Assembly: GCF_022414575.1 (NCBI RefSeq)
Contig: NZ_JADWYQ010000013.1
Coordinates: forward strand, 1-64,000
DNA length: 64,000 nucleotides
Origin: Streptomyces sp. MUM 178J
GTDB taxonomy: Bacteria; Actinomycetota; Actinomycetes; Streptomycetales; Streptomycetaceae
Reading direction: 5' to 3'
This document shows positions 1 to 7,595 of the stretch, one piece after another. A model generated the notes under the pieces. That model was not told the DNA's origin. It made no database searches and worked only from the letters and a program-made list of their open reading frames with translations. Within the stretch, counting starts at the first letter, position 1; every line of letters starts with the position of its first letter. Both the position numbers and the translations under genes were made by a program.

Positions 1-1
1 C

Positions 2-337
2 GACAAGACCGCCGCGCGCAAGCGGTCGCCGCGCCGCTCCGCGGACGCCGCGTCGGGCAGCGGCACATCCGCCGCCCAGTCGGGACAGCCGCGCCGCCGC
101 ACGCGCGGCGCCAACCGCCGGCCCAGCGGCCGGGAGCGGCACGACGAGAAGATCACGGTCTATGTCTCCGCCGAGGAGCTGATGGACCTCGAGCACGCGC
201 GGCTGGTGCTGCGCGGCGAGCACGGGCTGGCCGTGGACCGCGGACGCATCGTGCGCGAGGCGGTCGCCGTGGTCCTCGCGGATCTCGAGCAGCGGGGCGA
301 CGCGAGCATTCTCGTTCGCCGCCTGCGCGGGCGGTGA
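2..337 (+). CDS. C-terminal part of a conserved protein upstream of scpA (partial)
   Basis: Only the last 111 codons are present; the frame opens at base 2 and stops at TGA 335-337. The visible part begins with about 45 Lys/Arg/Ser-rich low-complexity residues. It ends in a compact domain opening with KITVYVSAEELMDLEHARL, a strand-helix-helix pattern reminiscent of ribbon-helix-helix DNA-binding folds. In Streptomyces a small basic protein of this kind usually sits between a ParA-like ATPase and scpA, so a nucleoid-related role is plausible but only inferred. The stop overlaps the candidate GTG of scpA as GTGA, which implies translational coupling. Confidence 0.75.
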   Translation, partial: DKTAARKRSPRRSADAASGSGTSAAQSGQPRRRTRGANRRPSGRERHDEKITVYVSAEELMDLEHARLVLRGEHGLAVDRGRIVREAVAVVLADLEQRGDASILVRRLRGR

Positions 338-1584
338 CGGTAGCCTGCCGGCTACCTCTGCCCGCTCAGCGCCTCTGGACCCCGATGCCCCCGTCCCCCC
401 GCCGCCGCCCGCTGGGCCGCGGCCCCGGCGCCCCCGCCGCCGGTCCCCAGGCCTCCCCTGAGGCCGCCCCGGAGCCCGCCGCTGCGGATGTGGTTCCCCA
501 GCCGTCGCACGCCGAGCCAGGCCCCGCTGAGCCCACCTCCGCCGAGCCCGCTCCCGCCGGGCCCATTCCCGCCGGTCCCGGGCGTGCTGAGCCCGCTCCC
601 GCCGAGTCAGGACCCGCTGAGCCCGCTTCTGCCGGGCTCGGGCCCGGGCCCGCTGAGCGCGGACCGGTTCCCGTGGAGGCCTGGAGCCCGGCCAGGGATG
701 CGGGCGGGCAAGGGGAGCAGGACCGGAAGCTCGGCGACGACGGCCGCTTCACCGTGCGGCTGGCGAACTTCGAGGGGCCCTTCGACCTCCTCCTCCAGTT
801 GATCTCCAAACACAAGCTCGACGTCACCGAGGTCGCCCTGTCGAAGGTGACCGACGAGTTCATGGCCCATATCCGGGCCATGGGCCCCGACTGGGACCTC
901 GACCAGACCACCGAGTTCCTCGTGGTCGCCGCCACTCTGCTCGATCTCAAGGCCGCGCGCCTGTTGCCCGCCGCCGAGGTCGAGGACGAAGCGGACCTCG
1001 CCCTGCTGGAGGCGCGCGACCTGCTGTTCGCCCGGCTGCTTCAGTACCGCGCGTACAAGCAGATCGCCGAGATCTTCAGCGGCCGACTGGACGACGAGGC
1101 CCGTCGCCACCCCCGTACCGTCGGTCTGGAGCCGCACCACGCGGAGCTGCTGCCCGACGTCGTCATCAGCATCGGCCCGGAAGGCTTCGCCAGGCTCGCC
1201 GTCAAGGCCATGCAGCCCAAACCCAGGCCGCAGGTGTATGTGGACCACATCCACGCACCGCTGGTCTCGGTGCGGGAGCAGGCCGAGGTGGTCGTCGCGC
1301 TGCTGCGGGAGCGGGGCCGGGCGACCTTCCGCGAGCTGACTGAGGACGCTGACGGAGCCACCGGCACCCTGGGCACCCTCACGGTCGTCGCCCGCTTTCT
1401 CGCCCTGCTGGAGCTCTACCGGGAGAAGGCCGTCACCCTGGAGCAGCAGGACGCGCTCGGCGAGCTCACCGTCACCTGGACCGGCGGCGACGGCGAGGCC
1501 CGCGTCACCGACGAGTTCGACCGAGCCCCCGAGAAGACCGAGAAGACCGAGAAGACCGAGAAGACCGAGGAGAACAAGCCATGA
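334..1584 (+). CDS. scpA: segregation and condensation protein ScpA (kleisin)
   Basis: ScpA is the kleisin that bridges the SMC ATPase heads and binds ScpB in the bacterial condensin. The family domain starts near residue 138 (FTVRLANFEGPFDLLLQLI) and runs to about residue 395. The protein is much longer than a typical ScpA of 250-280 residues. An N-terminal tail of roughly 130 residues consists of degenerate Ala/Glu/Pro repeats, and the C-terminus is an EKT tandem repeat. The start is uncertain: GTG 334 overlaps the previous stop, and ATG 385 is an alternative. The stop overlaps scpB as ATGA, so the two subunits are coupled. Confidence 0.93.
   Translation: MTVACRLPLPAQRLWTPMPPSPRRRPLGRGPGAPAAGPQASPEAAPEPAAADVVPQPSHAEPGPAEPTSAEPAPAGPIPAGPGRAEPAPAESGPAEPASAGLGPGPAERGPVPVEAWSPARDAGGQGEQDRKLGDDGRFTVRLANFEGPFDLLLQLISKHKLDVTEVALSKVTDEFMAHIRAMGPDWDLDQTTEFLVVAATLLDLKAARLLPAAEVEDEADLALLEARDLLFARLLQYRAYKQIAEIFSGRLDDEARRHPRTVGLEPHHAELLPDVVISIGPEGFARLAVKAMQPKPRPQVYVDHIHAPLVSVREQAEVVVALLRERGRATFRELTEDADGATGTLGTLTVVARFLALLELYREKAVTLEQQDALGELTVTWTGGDGEARVTDEFDRAPEKTEKTEKTEKTEENKP
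1531..1569 (+). repeat. 9-bp tandem repeat at the 3' end of scpA
   Basis: The unit gagaagacc is repeated about four times in frame and encodes EKT-EKT-EKT-EKT just before the ScpA stop. It is a slippage-prone microsatellite that adds a charged, probably disordered tail. Confidence 0.85.
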
Positions 1585-2222
1585 GCGGCGATCTCAGCGT
1601 CGAGGACCTCAAGCCCGCGCTCGAAGCCGTCCTCATGGTCGTCGACGAGCCCGCTGCCGAGGAGCACCTCGCCAAGGTTCTGGGGCAGCCCCGCAGGGCC
1701 GTCGCGGACGCGCTGCGCGAGCTGGCGGACGAGTACACGGTCCAGCGGCGCGGCTTCGAGCTGCGGCTGGTCGCCGGCGGCTGGCGGTTCTACACCCGCC
1801 CCGAGTACGCCGACGCCGTCGAGCGCTTCGTGCTGGACGGCCAGCACGCCCGTCTCACCCAGGCCGCCCTGGAGACCCTCGCGGTCGTCGCGTACCGCCA
1901 GCCGGTCAGCCGCTCCAGGGTGTCCGCAGTCCGCGGTGTGAACTGCGACGGCGTGATGCGCACCCTCCTTCAGCGGGGGCTGGTGGAGGAGGCGGGCGCG
2001 GAACCCGAAACAGGTGCGATCCTGTACAGGACGACGAACTACTTTCTGGAGCGGATGGGCCTGCGCGGCCTGGACGAGCTCCCGGAGCTCGCGCCCTTCC
2101 TCCCGGAGGCGGAGGCGATCGAGGCCGAGACGCAGGAAGGCGTTCCGTCGTTCGATCCGGACGCTCCGGACCCGGTCGTTCCGGGTACAGACGACGACGC
2201 AGACGACAAGACGGAATTTTGA
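1581..2222 (+). CDS. scpB: segregation and condensation protein ScpB
   Basis: ScpB is the winged-helix dimer that binds ScpA in the SMC-ScpAB condensin. The 213-residue product carries the two winged-helix domains (LKPALEAVLMVVDEPAAEEH near residue 10; LTQAALETLAVVAYRQPVSR near residue 93) and an acidic, disordered C-terminal tail of about 35 residues. The length is normal for actinobacteria. Its ATG overlaps the scpA stop by 4 nt, and its stop overlaps the rluB ATG (TGATG), so the three genes read as one operon. Confidence 0.95.
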   Translation: MSGDLSVEDLKPALEAVLMVVDEPAAEEHLAKVLGQPRRAVADALRELADEYTVQRRGFELRLVAGGWRFYTRPEYADAVERFVLDGQHARLTQAALETLAVVAYRQPVSRSRVSAVRGVNCDGVMRTLLQRGLVEEAGAEPETGAILYRTTNYFLERMGLRGLDELPELAPFLPEAEAIEAETQEGVPSFDPDAPDPVVPGTDDDADDKTEF

Positions 2223-3334
2223 TGCGAAGCAGCGGCAGGAACAGCAGCGGACGCGGTGACCACCGGGGCGCCGGCGGGAGCGCCTCCCGGCCCAAGGCCG
2301 GGGGAAAGCGGGACGAGAAGCAGCAGCGCGCCGGCCGGCCCCGTCCTGAGGAGCGCCGCTACGACGTCGGCGGTTCCGGCAGCGGCGGTTCCGGCAGTGC
2401 GTCGGAAGGTCCCAGGAAAGGCCGTGGAGCGGCCGCCCGCGGCGGCGCCAAGGGGGGGCCCAAGCAGTCGCCAGGGCAGTCCTCGCAGCGCGGCGGCCGC
2501 GGCCGTACCGCATCGGCGCGCCCGCGCGAGTACGACGCGCGGATCGAGGAGCGCAACCGCGAGCGGTATGCGAACAAGCCGCAGACCAAGACCCCGAAGA
2601 CCTTCGGCGAGCAGGAGGGCGAGCGGCTGCAGAAGGTTCTCGCGCGGGCCGGCATGGGCTCGCGCCGCGCCTGCGAGGAGCTGATCGACGCAGGGCGCGT
2701 GGAGGTCAACGGCAAGATCGTCATCGAACAGGGCGTCCGCGTGGACCCGGAGAAGGACGAGATCAAGGTCGACGGGCTGACCGTCGCCACCCAGTCGCAT
2801 CTGTTCTTCGCGCTGAACAAGCCCGCGGGCGTGGTCTCCACGATGGAGGACCCGGACGGCCGCCAGTGCCTCGGCGACTACGTCACCAACCGGGAGACCA
2901 GGCTCTTCCACGTCGGACGGCTGGACACCGAGACCGAAGGCATCATCCTGCTCACCAACCACGGCGAGCTGGCCCACCGGCTGACCCACCCCCGCTACGG
3001 CGTGCAGAAGACCTACCTCGCCGCCATCCAGGGCCCCATCCCGCGCGACCTGGGCAAGCGGCTCAAGAGCGGCATCCAGCTCGAGGACGGCTACGCCCGC
3101 GCCGACAGCTTCAAGGTCGTCGAGCAGACCGGCAAGAACTACCTCGTCGAGGTGACCCTGCACGAGGGCCGCAAGCACATCGTCCGCCGCATGCTCGCCG
3201 AGGCCGGTTTCCCGGTCGACAAGCTGGTGCGCACCTCGTTCGGGCCGATCACGCTCGGCGACCAGAAGTCGGGCTGGCTGCGCAGGCTGACGAACACCGA
3301 GGTCGGCATGTTGATGAAGGAGGTCGGCCTGTAG
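2222..3334 (+). CDS. rluB: 23S rRNA pseudouridine synthase, RluB/RsuA family
   Basis: This enzyme isomerises a uridine in 23S rRNA (position 2605 in E. coli numbering for RluB). A basic Gly/Ser/Arg-rich N-terminal extension of about 130 residues, common in Streptomyces, precedes an S4 RNA-binding domain (ERLQKVLARAGMGSRRACEE, about residues 138-180). The catalytic domain follows, with the catalytic Asp in GRLDTETEGIILLTNHG. ATG 2222 is chosen over TTG 2219 because it overlaps the scpB stop as TGATG. A strong hairpin follows the gene and ends the scpAB-rluB unit. Confidence 0.93.
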   Translation: MRSSGRNSSGRGDHRGAGGSASRPKAGGKRDEKQQRAGRPRPEERRYDVGGSGSGGSGSASEGPRKGRGAAARGGAKGGPKQSPGQSSQRGGRGRTASARPREYDARIEERNRERYANKPQTKTPKTFGEQEGERLQKVLARAGMGSRRACEELIDAGRVEVNGKIVIEQGVRVDPEKDEIKVDGLTVATQSHLFFALNKPAGVVSTMEDPDGRQCLGDYVTNRETRLFHVGRLDTETEGIILLTNHGELAHRLTHPRYGVQKTYLAAIQGPIPRDLGKRLKSGIQLEDGYARADSFKVVEQTGKNYLVEVTLHEGRKHIVRRMLAEAGFPVDKLVRTSFGPITLGDQKSGWLRRLTNTEVGMLMKEVGL

Positions 3335-3357
3335 GCCCGGCCCGACCTCCCGCCAAC

Positions 3358-3393
3358 AGCAGCCCGCGGCCGCCCGACCGGCCGCGGGCTGCT
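3358..3393 (+). terminator. rho-independent-like terminator after rluB
   Basis: Perfect 14-bp inverted repeat (agcagcccgcggcc at 3358-3371, complement at 3380-3393) with an 8-nt loop, starting 24 nt after the rluB stop. There is no T-run, as is usual in Streptomyces. Confidence 0.8.
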
Positions 3394-3397
3394 GCGT

Positions 3398-3784
3398 GTG
3401 CGTGCCCATGCCTTGTGCGATCCGGGGCGTCGCGAGGCGTTCATCACCCGCGGCTGGGACGACTGCCTCGCCGCGCTCGACCGCCTGGCGACGGCACTGC
3501 GCTCGCCAGAGCCGGAACTCGACCCCTGCCTGGCCGCGGGCGACGGCTGGATCGCCGAAGAGGCCCTTGCCACCGCCTTGCTGTGCTTCCTGATGTTCCC
3601 CGAGGAGCCGCTGACGGCGCTGCGCCGGGCCGCCTGCACCCGGGGCGACTCCGACTCGTTCGCCTGCCTGACGGGCGCCTTCGCGGGAGCCCACCTGGGT
3701 GCGGACGCCTGGCCGGGTGCATGGGCGGACGGCGTGGAACACCACTCCGACCTGATGTCGTTCGGAGCGCTCTGGGACGCTTGA
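3398..3784 (+). pseudogene. C-terminal fragment of an ADP-ribosylglycohydrolase family gene
   Basis: The 128 residues match only the C-terminal third of ADP-ribosylglycohydrolases. These Mg-dependent enzymes remove ADP-ribose, with metal ligands in an N-terminal GD/TDDT motif and a C-terminal D-x-D motif. The C-terminal motif is present (TRGDSDSFACLTGAFAGAHL), but the N-terminal catalytic half is missing. The homologous frame begins directly behind the rluB terminator, so the 5' part appears to have been lost in a deletion. It is followed by another truncated gene in the same direction. I treat it as a non-functional remnant. Confidence 0.75.
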
Positions 3785-3787
3785 GCC

Positions 3788-4081
3788 ATGAAGGATCCTC
3801 TGGACCGGGAGTTCGGCCCCGTAGTCGAAGAGCAGCCGTACCCGCTGCTCTTCGCGACCGTTTCAGGCGCGCATCTGTACGGATTCCCGTCCAAGGACTC
3901 CGACGTCGACCTGCGCGGGGTGCATCTGCTGCCCGTGGAGGCGCTGCTCGGCCTGGGCGAACCCGAGGAGACCCGCACCCTTATGTGGGACGCGGACGGC
4001 CTGGAGATGGATCTGGTCACCCACGACCTGCGGAACGAGCCGGCGGTCACGCCAGCAGGATGGAGTCCCCGCTCACGGTGA
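3788..4081 (+). pseudogene. N-terminal fragment of a RlaP-like nucleotidyltransferase (PF10127 type)
   Basis: Residues 1-83 match the start of the DNA polymerase beta-like nucleotidyltransferases annotated as RNA repair pathway proteins (RlaP). The nucleotidyl-transfer signature GSxxYGxxxxxSDxD is visible as SGAHLYGFPSKDSDVDLRG, and the second acidic strand as GLEMDLVTHDLR. Homology stops near 4033. The remaining frame is the antisense of the adjoining Rieske gene, whose 3' end lies at 4047. Family members are about 250 residues, so most of the gene is gone. Three bases separate it from the ADP-ribosylglycohydrolase fragment, so both were probably one operon before the deletions. Confidence 0.75.
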
Positions 4082-4505
4082 TCTGCTCCGGGGGCAGCGC
4101 CCGCGTTGCCGGTCCGCGGGCCACCGAGCCGTCGGCGATGCGGTACTGGCCGCCGTGGCAGGGGCAGTTGATGACGCCGTCCTCGACCCGGGTCACCGTG
4201 CAGCCCTGGTGCGTGCAGATGGCCGAGAACGCCTTGAACTCGCCCTTCACGGGCTGGGTGACGACCACCTTCTCGTCGGCGAAGATCCGGCCGCCCTCGA
4301 CGGGGATGTCGGCCGTCTGGGTGAGCTCTTTGCCGGCGGGCGGCAAAGAGTCCGGCGCCCCGGCGTCGGTCGGGGGTTCCTGCGTGGCGGGCGGGGGCGC
4401 CGGCCGGTCCGTCTCCGTGTCGCCGCCGCCGTCGCCGCAGCCGGTCACCAGCGCGGCGGCGCCCGCCGCGCCCGCCGCCAGAACCGTACGCCGCTGTGCG
4501 TCCAT
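4047..4505 (-). CDS. Rieske [2Fe-2S] lipoprotein exported by Tat
   Basis: This 152-residue protein has a twin-arginine signal (RR at 5-6), a lipobox ending at Cys23 (LVTGC), a Pro-rich linker (30-58) and a Rieske domain. The cluster ligands are visible as C-T-H-Q-G-C (Cys97, His99) and C-P-C-H-G-G (Cys114, His117); Cys102 and Cys116 would form the usual disulfide. It should be a membrane-anchored electron-transfer protein on the outer face. No oxygenase or oxidase partner lies nearby, so the redox partner is unknown. A clear AAGGAG precedes ATG 4505. Its 3' end abuts the truncated nucleotidyltransferase. Confidence 0.9.
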   Translation of the reverse strand: MDAQRRTVLAAGAAGAAALVTGCGDGGGDTETDRPAPPPATQEPPTDAGAPDSLPPAGKELTQTADIPVEGGRIFADEKVVVTQPVKGEFKAFSAICTHQGCTVTRVEDGVINCPCHGGQYRIADGSVARGPATRALPPEQITVSGDSILLA

Positions 4506-4813
4506 GGCCCTCTCCTTGCATCAGAAATCACGGGTATCGGTATGTTTCAGGCAGATGCATCCTGGCGCGCACAGGAGCCGGGGAGAAGCGACATGGCAGC
4601 GCACGGCATGCGGGGTACCCGAGTGGCGGTGCCCTACGCCGCAGGGGACATTGGCCCGTACCAGACCCGGTAGGGACTCGGCCCTGACCCGGTGCGGGCC
4701 GGCCGGCCGGCGTCCCGGGGGCCGGTCGCCTGATCCGCACGCCCGCCGCCTTGACTAGGCTGAGCGGAGCATCCGCCCAGGTCGGCCTCCGCTCTTCACA
4801 AGGACATCGCCCC
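4506..4813. other. divergent intergenic region between Rieske gene and tyrA
   Basis: About 308 bp holding the promoters of both flanking genes. The only ORF with a reasonable ribosome-binding site is a 26-codon frame (see next entry). I see no strong hairpin or operator. Confidence 0.5.
4593..4673 (+). CDS. possible 26-residue small ORF upstream of tyrA
   Basis: ATG 4593 follows GGGAGAAG at a normal distance and reads 26 codons to TAG 4671. The predicted peptide (starting MAAHGMRGTRVAVPYAAGD) is not one I recognise. It lies 140 nt before tyrA and contains no aromatic-residue run, so it does not look like a classic attenuator leader. It could be a chance frame; conservation would decide. Confidence 0.2.
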   Translation: MAAHGMRGTRVAVPYAAGDIGPYQTR

Positions 4814-5899
4814 GTGAGAACCGCGCTCGTCATCGGAACCGGACTGATCGGCACCTCCGCCGCTCTCGCCCTCGCAGGGCGCGGCGTCGCCGTCCACCTC
4901 GTCGACCACGACCCGGAGCGCGCCCGCACCGCCGCCGCGCTCGGCGCGGGCACCGACGACCCGCCGGAGGGCCGCGTCGACCTGGCGATCGTCGCCGTGC
5001 CGCCCGCGCATGTGGCGGGCGCGCTCGCCGACGCGATGCGCGGCGGCGTCGCCCGCGGCTACCTCGACGTGGCCAGCGTCAAGGGTGGTCCGCGGCGCGA
5101 GCTGGAGGCCCTCGGCCTTGATCTGAGCGGCTACATCGGCACCCATCCCATGGCAGGCAAGGAACGTTCGGGCCCGCTCGCTGCGACCGCCGACCTTTTC
5201 GAGGGCCGCCCGTGGGTGCTCACGCCCACCCGGGAGACCGACACCGAGGTCCTCAACCTCGCGCTCGAGGTCGTCGCGCTGTGCCGGGCCGTCCCCGTCG
5301 TCATGGACGCCGATGCCCACGACCGGGCCGTCGCCCTGGTCTCCCACACCCCCCAGCTGATCTCCTCCATGGTCGCGGCACGGCTCGAGGAGGCGGACGA
5401 CACCGCCGTACGGCTCTGCGGCCAGGGCATCCGCGACGTCACCCGGATCGCCGCCTCGGACCCCCGCATGTGGGTCGAGATCCTGACCGCGAATCCGGGC
5501 CCTGTGGCCGATGTGCTGGCGGGCGTCGCGGCCGACCTGGGGGAAACGGTGCAGGCGCTGCGGGCTCTGCAGTCCTCGGACGAGTCCAAGCGGCAGGGCG
5601 GCGCGGAGGGCATCGAGGACGTGCTCCGGCGAGGCAACGCAGGGCGCAGCCGGGTGCCGGGCAAGCACGGTGCGGCCCCGACGTCGTACGAGGTCGTCGC
5701 GGTCCTCATCAGCGACCAGCCCGGCGAACTGGCCCGTATCTTCGCCGACGCGGGCCGGGCGGGCGTCAACGTCGAGGACGTCCGCATCGAGCACGCGACG
5801 GGGCAGCAGGCGGGCCTGGTCCAGCTCATGGTGGAGCCGGCGGCAGCCCCCGTCCTCACCGCCGCGCTCCGGGAGAGGGGCTGGTCCATCCGGCAGTAG
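4814..5899 (+). CDS. tyrA: prephenate dehydrogenase with C-terminal ACT domain
   Basis: TyrA oxidatively decarboxylates prephenate to 4-hydroxyphenylpyruvate in tyrosine synthesis. The 361-residue protein has an N-terminal Rossmann NAD(P)-binding motif (ALVIGTGLIGTSAALAL at 3-19), the helical dehydrogenase domain (SHTPQLISSMVA) and a C-terminal ACT domain (YEVVAVLISDQPGELARIFA), probably a tyrosine sensor. GTG 4814 is preferred because AAGGA sits 8-9 nt upstream and the Rossmann strand starts at once; the in-frame upstream extension lacks support. cmk follows after about 270 bp. Confidence 0.93.
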   Translation: MRTALVIGTGLIGTSAALALAGRGVAVHLVDHDPERARTAAALGAGTDDPPEGRVDLAIVAVPPAHVAGALADAMRGGVARGYLDVASVKGGPRRELEALGLDLSGYIGTHPMAGKERSGPLAATADLFEGRPWVLTPTRETDTEVLNLALEVVALCRAVPVVMDADAHDRAVALVSHTPQLISSMVAARLEEADDTAVRLCGQGIRDVTRIAASDPRMWVEILTANPGPVADVLAGVAADLGETVQALRALQSSDESKRQGGAEGIEDVLRRGNAGRSRVPGKHGAAPTSYEVVAVLISDQPGELARIFADAGRAGVNVEDVRIEHATGQQAGLVQLMVEPAAAPVLTAALRERGWSIRQ

Positions 5900-6172
5900 C
5901 GGCCCGCGGGGGGCATTCCCCCCCCACCGCCCCTTTCCGCAGCCGGGGCGCTCCCCCGGCCGCCCGGTGCCTCATAAGCCGGCGGGGCTTGGTGGGGCGC
6001 GGGGCGCCCGGTCAAAGGTCGGGGGAGGCCTGCGCCCCCGCGTCGCAGGGGATGCCGGGCCCGGGGCCCTCGGCGGTAACGAGGGCGTCGGGCGAGACAG
6101 TAACCTGTACGGGTCACTCGGCACAGTGACACTCCCCCTCTCGCCCTGTGAACCAGGAAGGTGTCCGACACC

Positions 6173-6868
6173 GTGGAAACCGTCGCCCGGACCTCCCCGG
6201 CAGCCGTGATCGTCGCCATCGATGGCCCCTCCGGCACGGGCAAGTCGAGCACGTCCAAGGCCGTCGCCGCCGCCCTGGGGCTCAGCTACCTGGACACCGG
6301 CGCCCAGTACCGGGCGATCACCTGGTGGATGCTCGGCAACGGCGTCGACGTCGACGACCCCGCCGCCGTGGCCACCGCAGCCGCCAAGCCGGTGATCGTC
6401 TCCGGGACCGACCCGGCCGCTCCGACGATCACCGTCGACGGCGTGGACGCCTCCGGCCCCATCCGCACCCAGGAGGTCACCGCCGGGGTCAGCGCCGTCT
6501 CCGCGGTGCCCGAGGTACGCACGATCATCACCGAGCTGCAGCGCTCCATCGCGGCCTCAGCCGAGAAGGGCATCGTCGTCGAGGGCCGGGACATCGGCAC
6601 GACCGTCCTCCCCGACGCCGATCTGAAGATCTTCCTCACCGCCTCGCCCGAGGCCCGCGCCGCCCGCCGCAGCGGCGAGCTCAAGGGCGTCGACGCGGCC
6701 ACCACGAGGGAGGCCCTGATCAAGCGGGACACCGCCGACTCCAACCGGAAGGCCTCCCCGCTCGCCAAGGCGGCCGACGCGGTCGAGGTGGACACCACCG
6801 AGCTGACGCTGCCGCAGGTCATCGAGTGCGTCGTCACCCTCGTCGAGGAGAAGCGGGCAGCCAAGTGA
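6173..6868 (+). CDS. cmk: cytidylate kinase
   Basis: Cmk phosphorylates CMP and dCMP with ATP in the cytoplasm. The 231-residue protein has a P-loop near the start (AIDGPSGTGKSST), the lid and CMP-binding segments (YLDTGAQYRAITWWM; VVEGRDIGTTVLPDA; RRSGELKG) and normal length. AGGAAGG at 6155-6161 overlaps GTG 6161, so the next in-frame GTG at 6173 (spacing about 11 nt) is the likelier start; starting at 6161 would add four residues. The stop overlaps the next gene as GTGA, in the common cmk-acyltransferase-der order of actinobacteria. Confidence 0.93.
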   Translation: METVARTSPAAVIVAIDGPSGTGKSSTSKAVAAALGLSYLDTGAQYRAITWWMLGNGVDVDDPAAVATAAAKPVIVSGTDPAAPTITVDGVDASGPIRTQEVTAGVSAVSAVPEVRTIITELQRSIAASAEKGIVVEGRDIGTTVLPDADLKIFLTASPEARAARRSGELKGVDAATTREALIKRDTADSNRKASPLAKAADAVEVDTTELTLPQVIECVVTLVEEKRAAK

Positions 6869-7527
6869 CCCCTTCCGCAGCTGCGTCCGCGCCCTCCCGC
6901 CGGGGCGCGGAGGCCGGCCGGCGCATCGGCGTCGGGCTGATGTACGGCCTGTGGCGGCCCCGCGTCCTGGGCGCGTGGCGCGTTCCGGCGAGCGGCCCGG
7001 TGATCCTCGCGGTCAACCACGCGCACAACATCGACGGCCCGATGCTGATGGGCACCGCGCCGCGGCCCGTGCACTTCCTGATCAAGAAGGAGGCGTTCGT
7101 CGGACCCCTCGGCCCGTTCCTGCGCGGAATCGGCCAGTTGGAGGTGGACCGTACGAGCACCGACCGAACCGCCGTCACCCGCGCCCTCGAGGTCCTGGAG
7201 AACGGCGGGGCGCTCGGCATCTTCCCCGAGGGCACCCGGGGCGAGGGAGACTTCGCCTCGCTGCGTGGGGGGCTGGCCTACTTCGCCCTGCGCAGCGGTG
7301 CGCCCATCGTTCCCGTCGCGGTGCTGGGCAGTACCGAGAGGCAGGGTCGGCTGATACCGGCGCTGCCCCCGCTGCGCAGCCGTGTCGACGTCGTCTTCGG
7401 CGACCCGTTCGTCGCGGGCGACGGCAGCGGCCGCCGTACGCGCACGGCGCTGGACGACGCCACCGTGGGCATTCAGAAGCGGCTTGCCGCCCACCTGGAA
7501 AACGCCGGGCGGCTCACCGGCCGCTAG
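6865..7527 (+). CDS. plsC: 1-acyl-sn-glycerol-3-phosphate acyltransferase family protein
   Basis: PlsC-type enzymes transfer an acyl chain to lysophosphatidate in phospholipid synthesis at the membrane. The 220-residue protein contains the catalytic H-x4-D box (VNHAHNIDGPM), the FPEGTRGEGDF glycerol-phosphate-binding block and the VPVAVLG segment. GTG 6865 overlaps the cmk stop by 4 nt, so the start is set by coupling. Its position between cmk and der is conserved in actinobacteria. Acyl specificity cannot be read from sequence, so the symbol is by family only. Confidence 0.88.
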   Translation: MTPSAAASAPSRRGAEAGRRIGVGLMYGLWRPRVLGAWRVPASGPVILAVNHAHNIDGPMLMGTAPRPVHFLIKKEAFVGPLGPFLRGIGQLEVDRTSTDRTAVTRALEVLENGGALGIFPEGTRGEGDFASLRGGLAYFALRSGAPIVPVAVLGSTERQGRLIPALPPLRSRVDVVFGDPFVAGDGSGRRTRTALDDATVGIQKRLAAHLENAGRLTGR

Positions 7528-7595
7528 GCGAGACTTGAGTCTTGAGCGATGGACCGGACGGTCCGTCGACGACGTCAGAACGAGGAACGGACTTC

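Noticed and set aside
2866..4758. 630-codon plus-strand ORF over rluB and the Rieske gene
   Set aside because: Reads rluB out of frame and the Rieske gene antisense; composition is Arg/Pro/His shadow.
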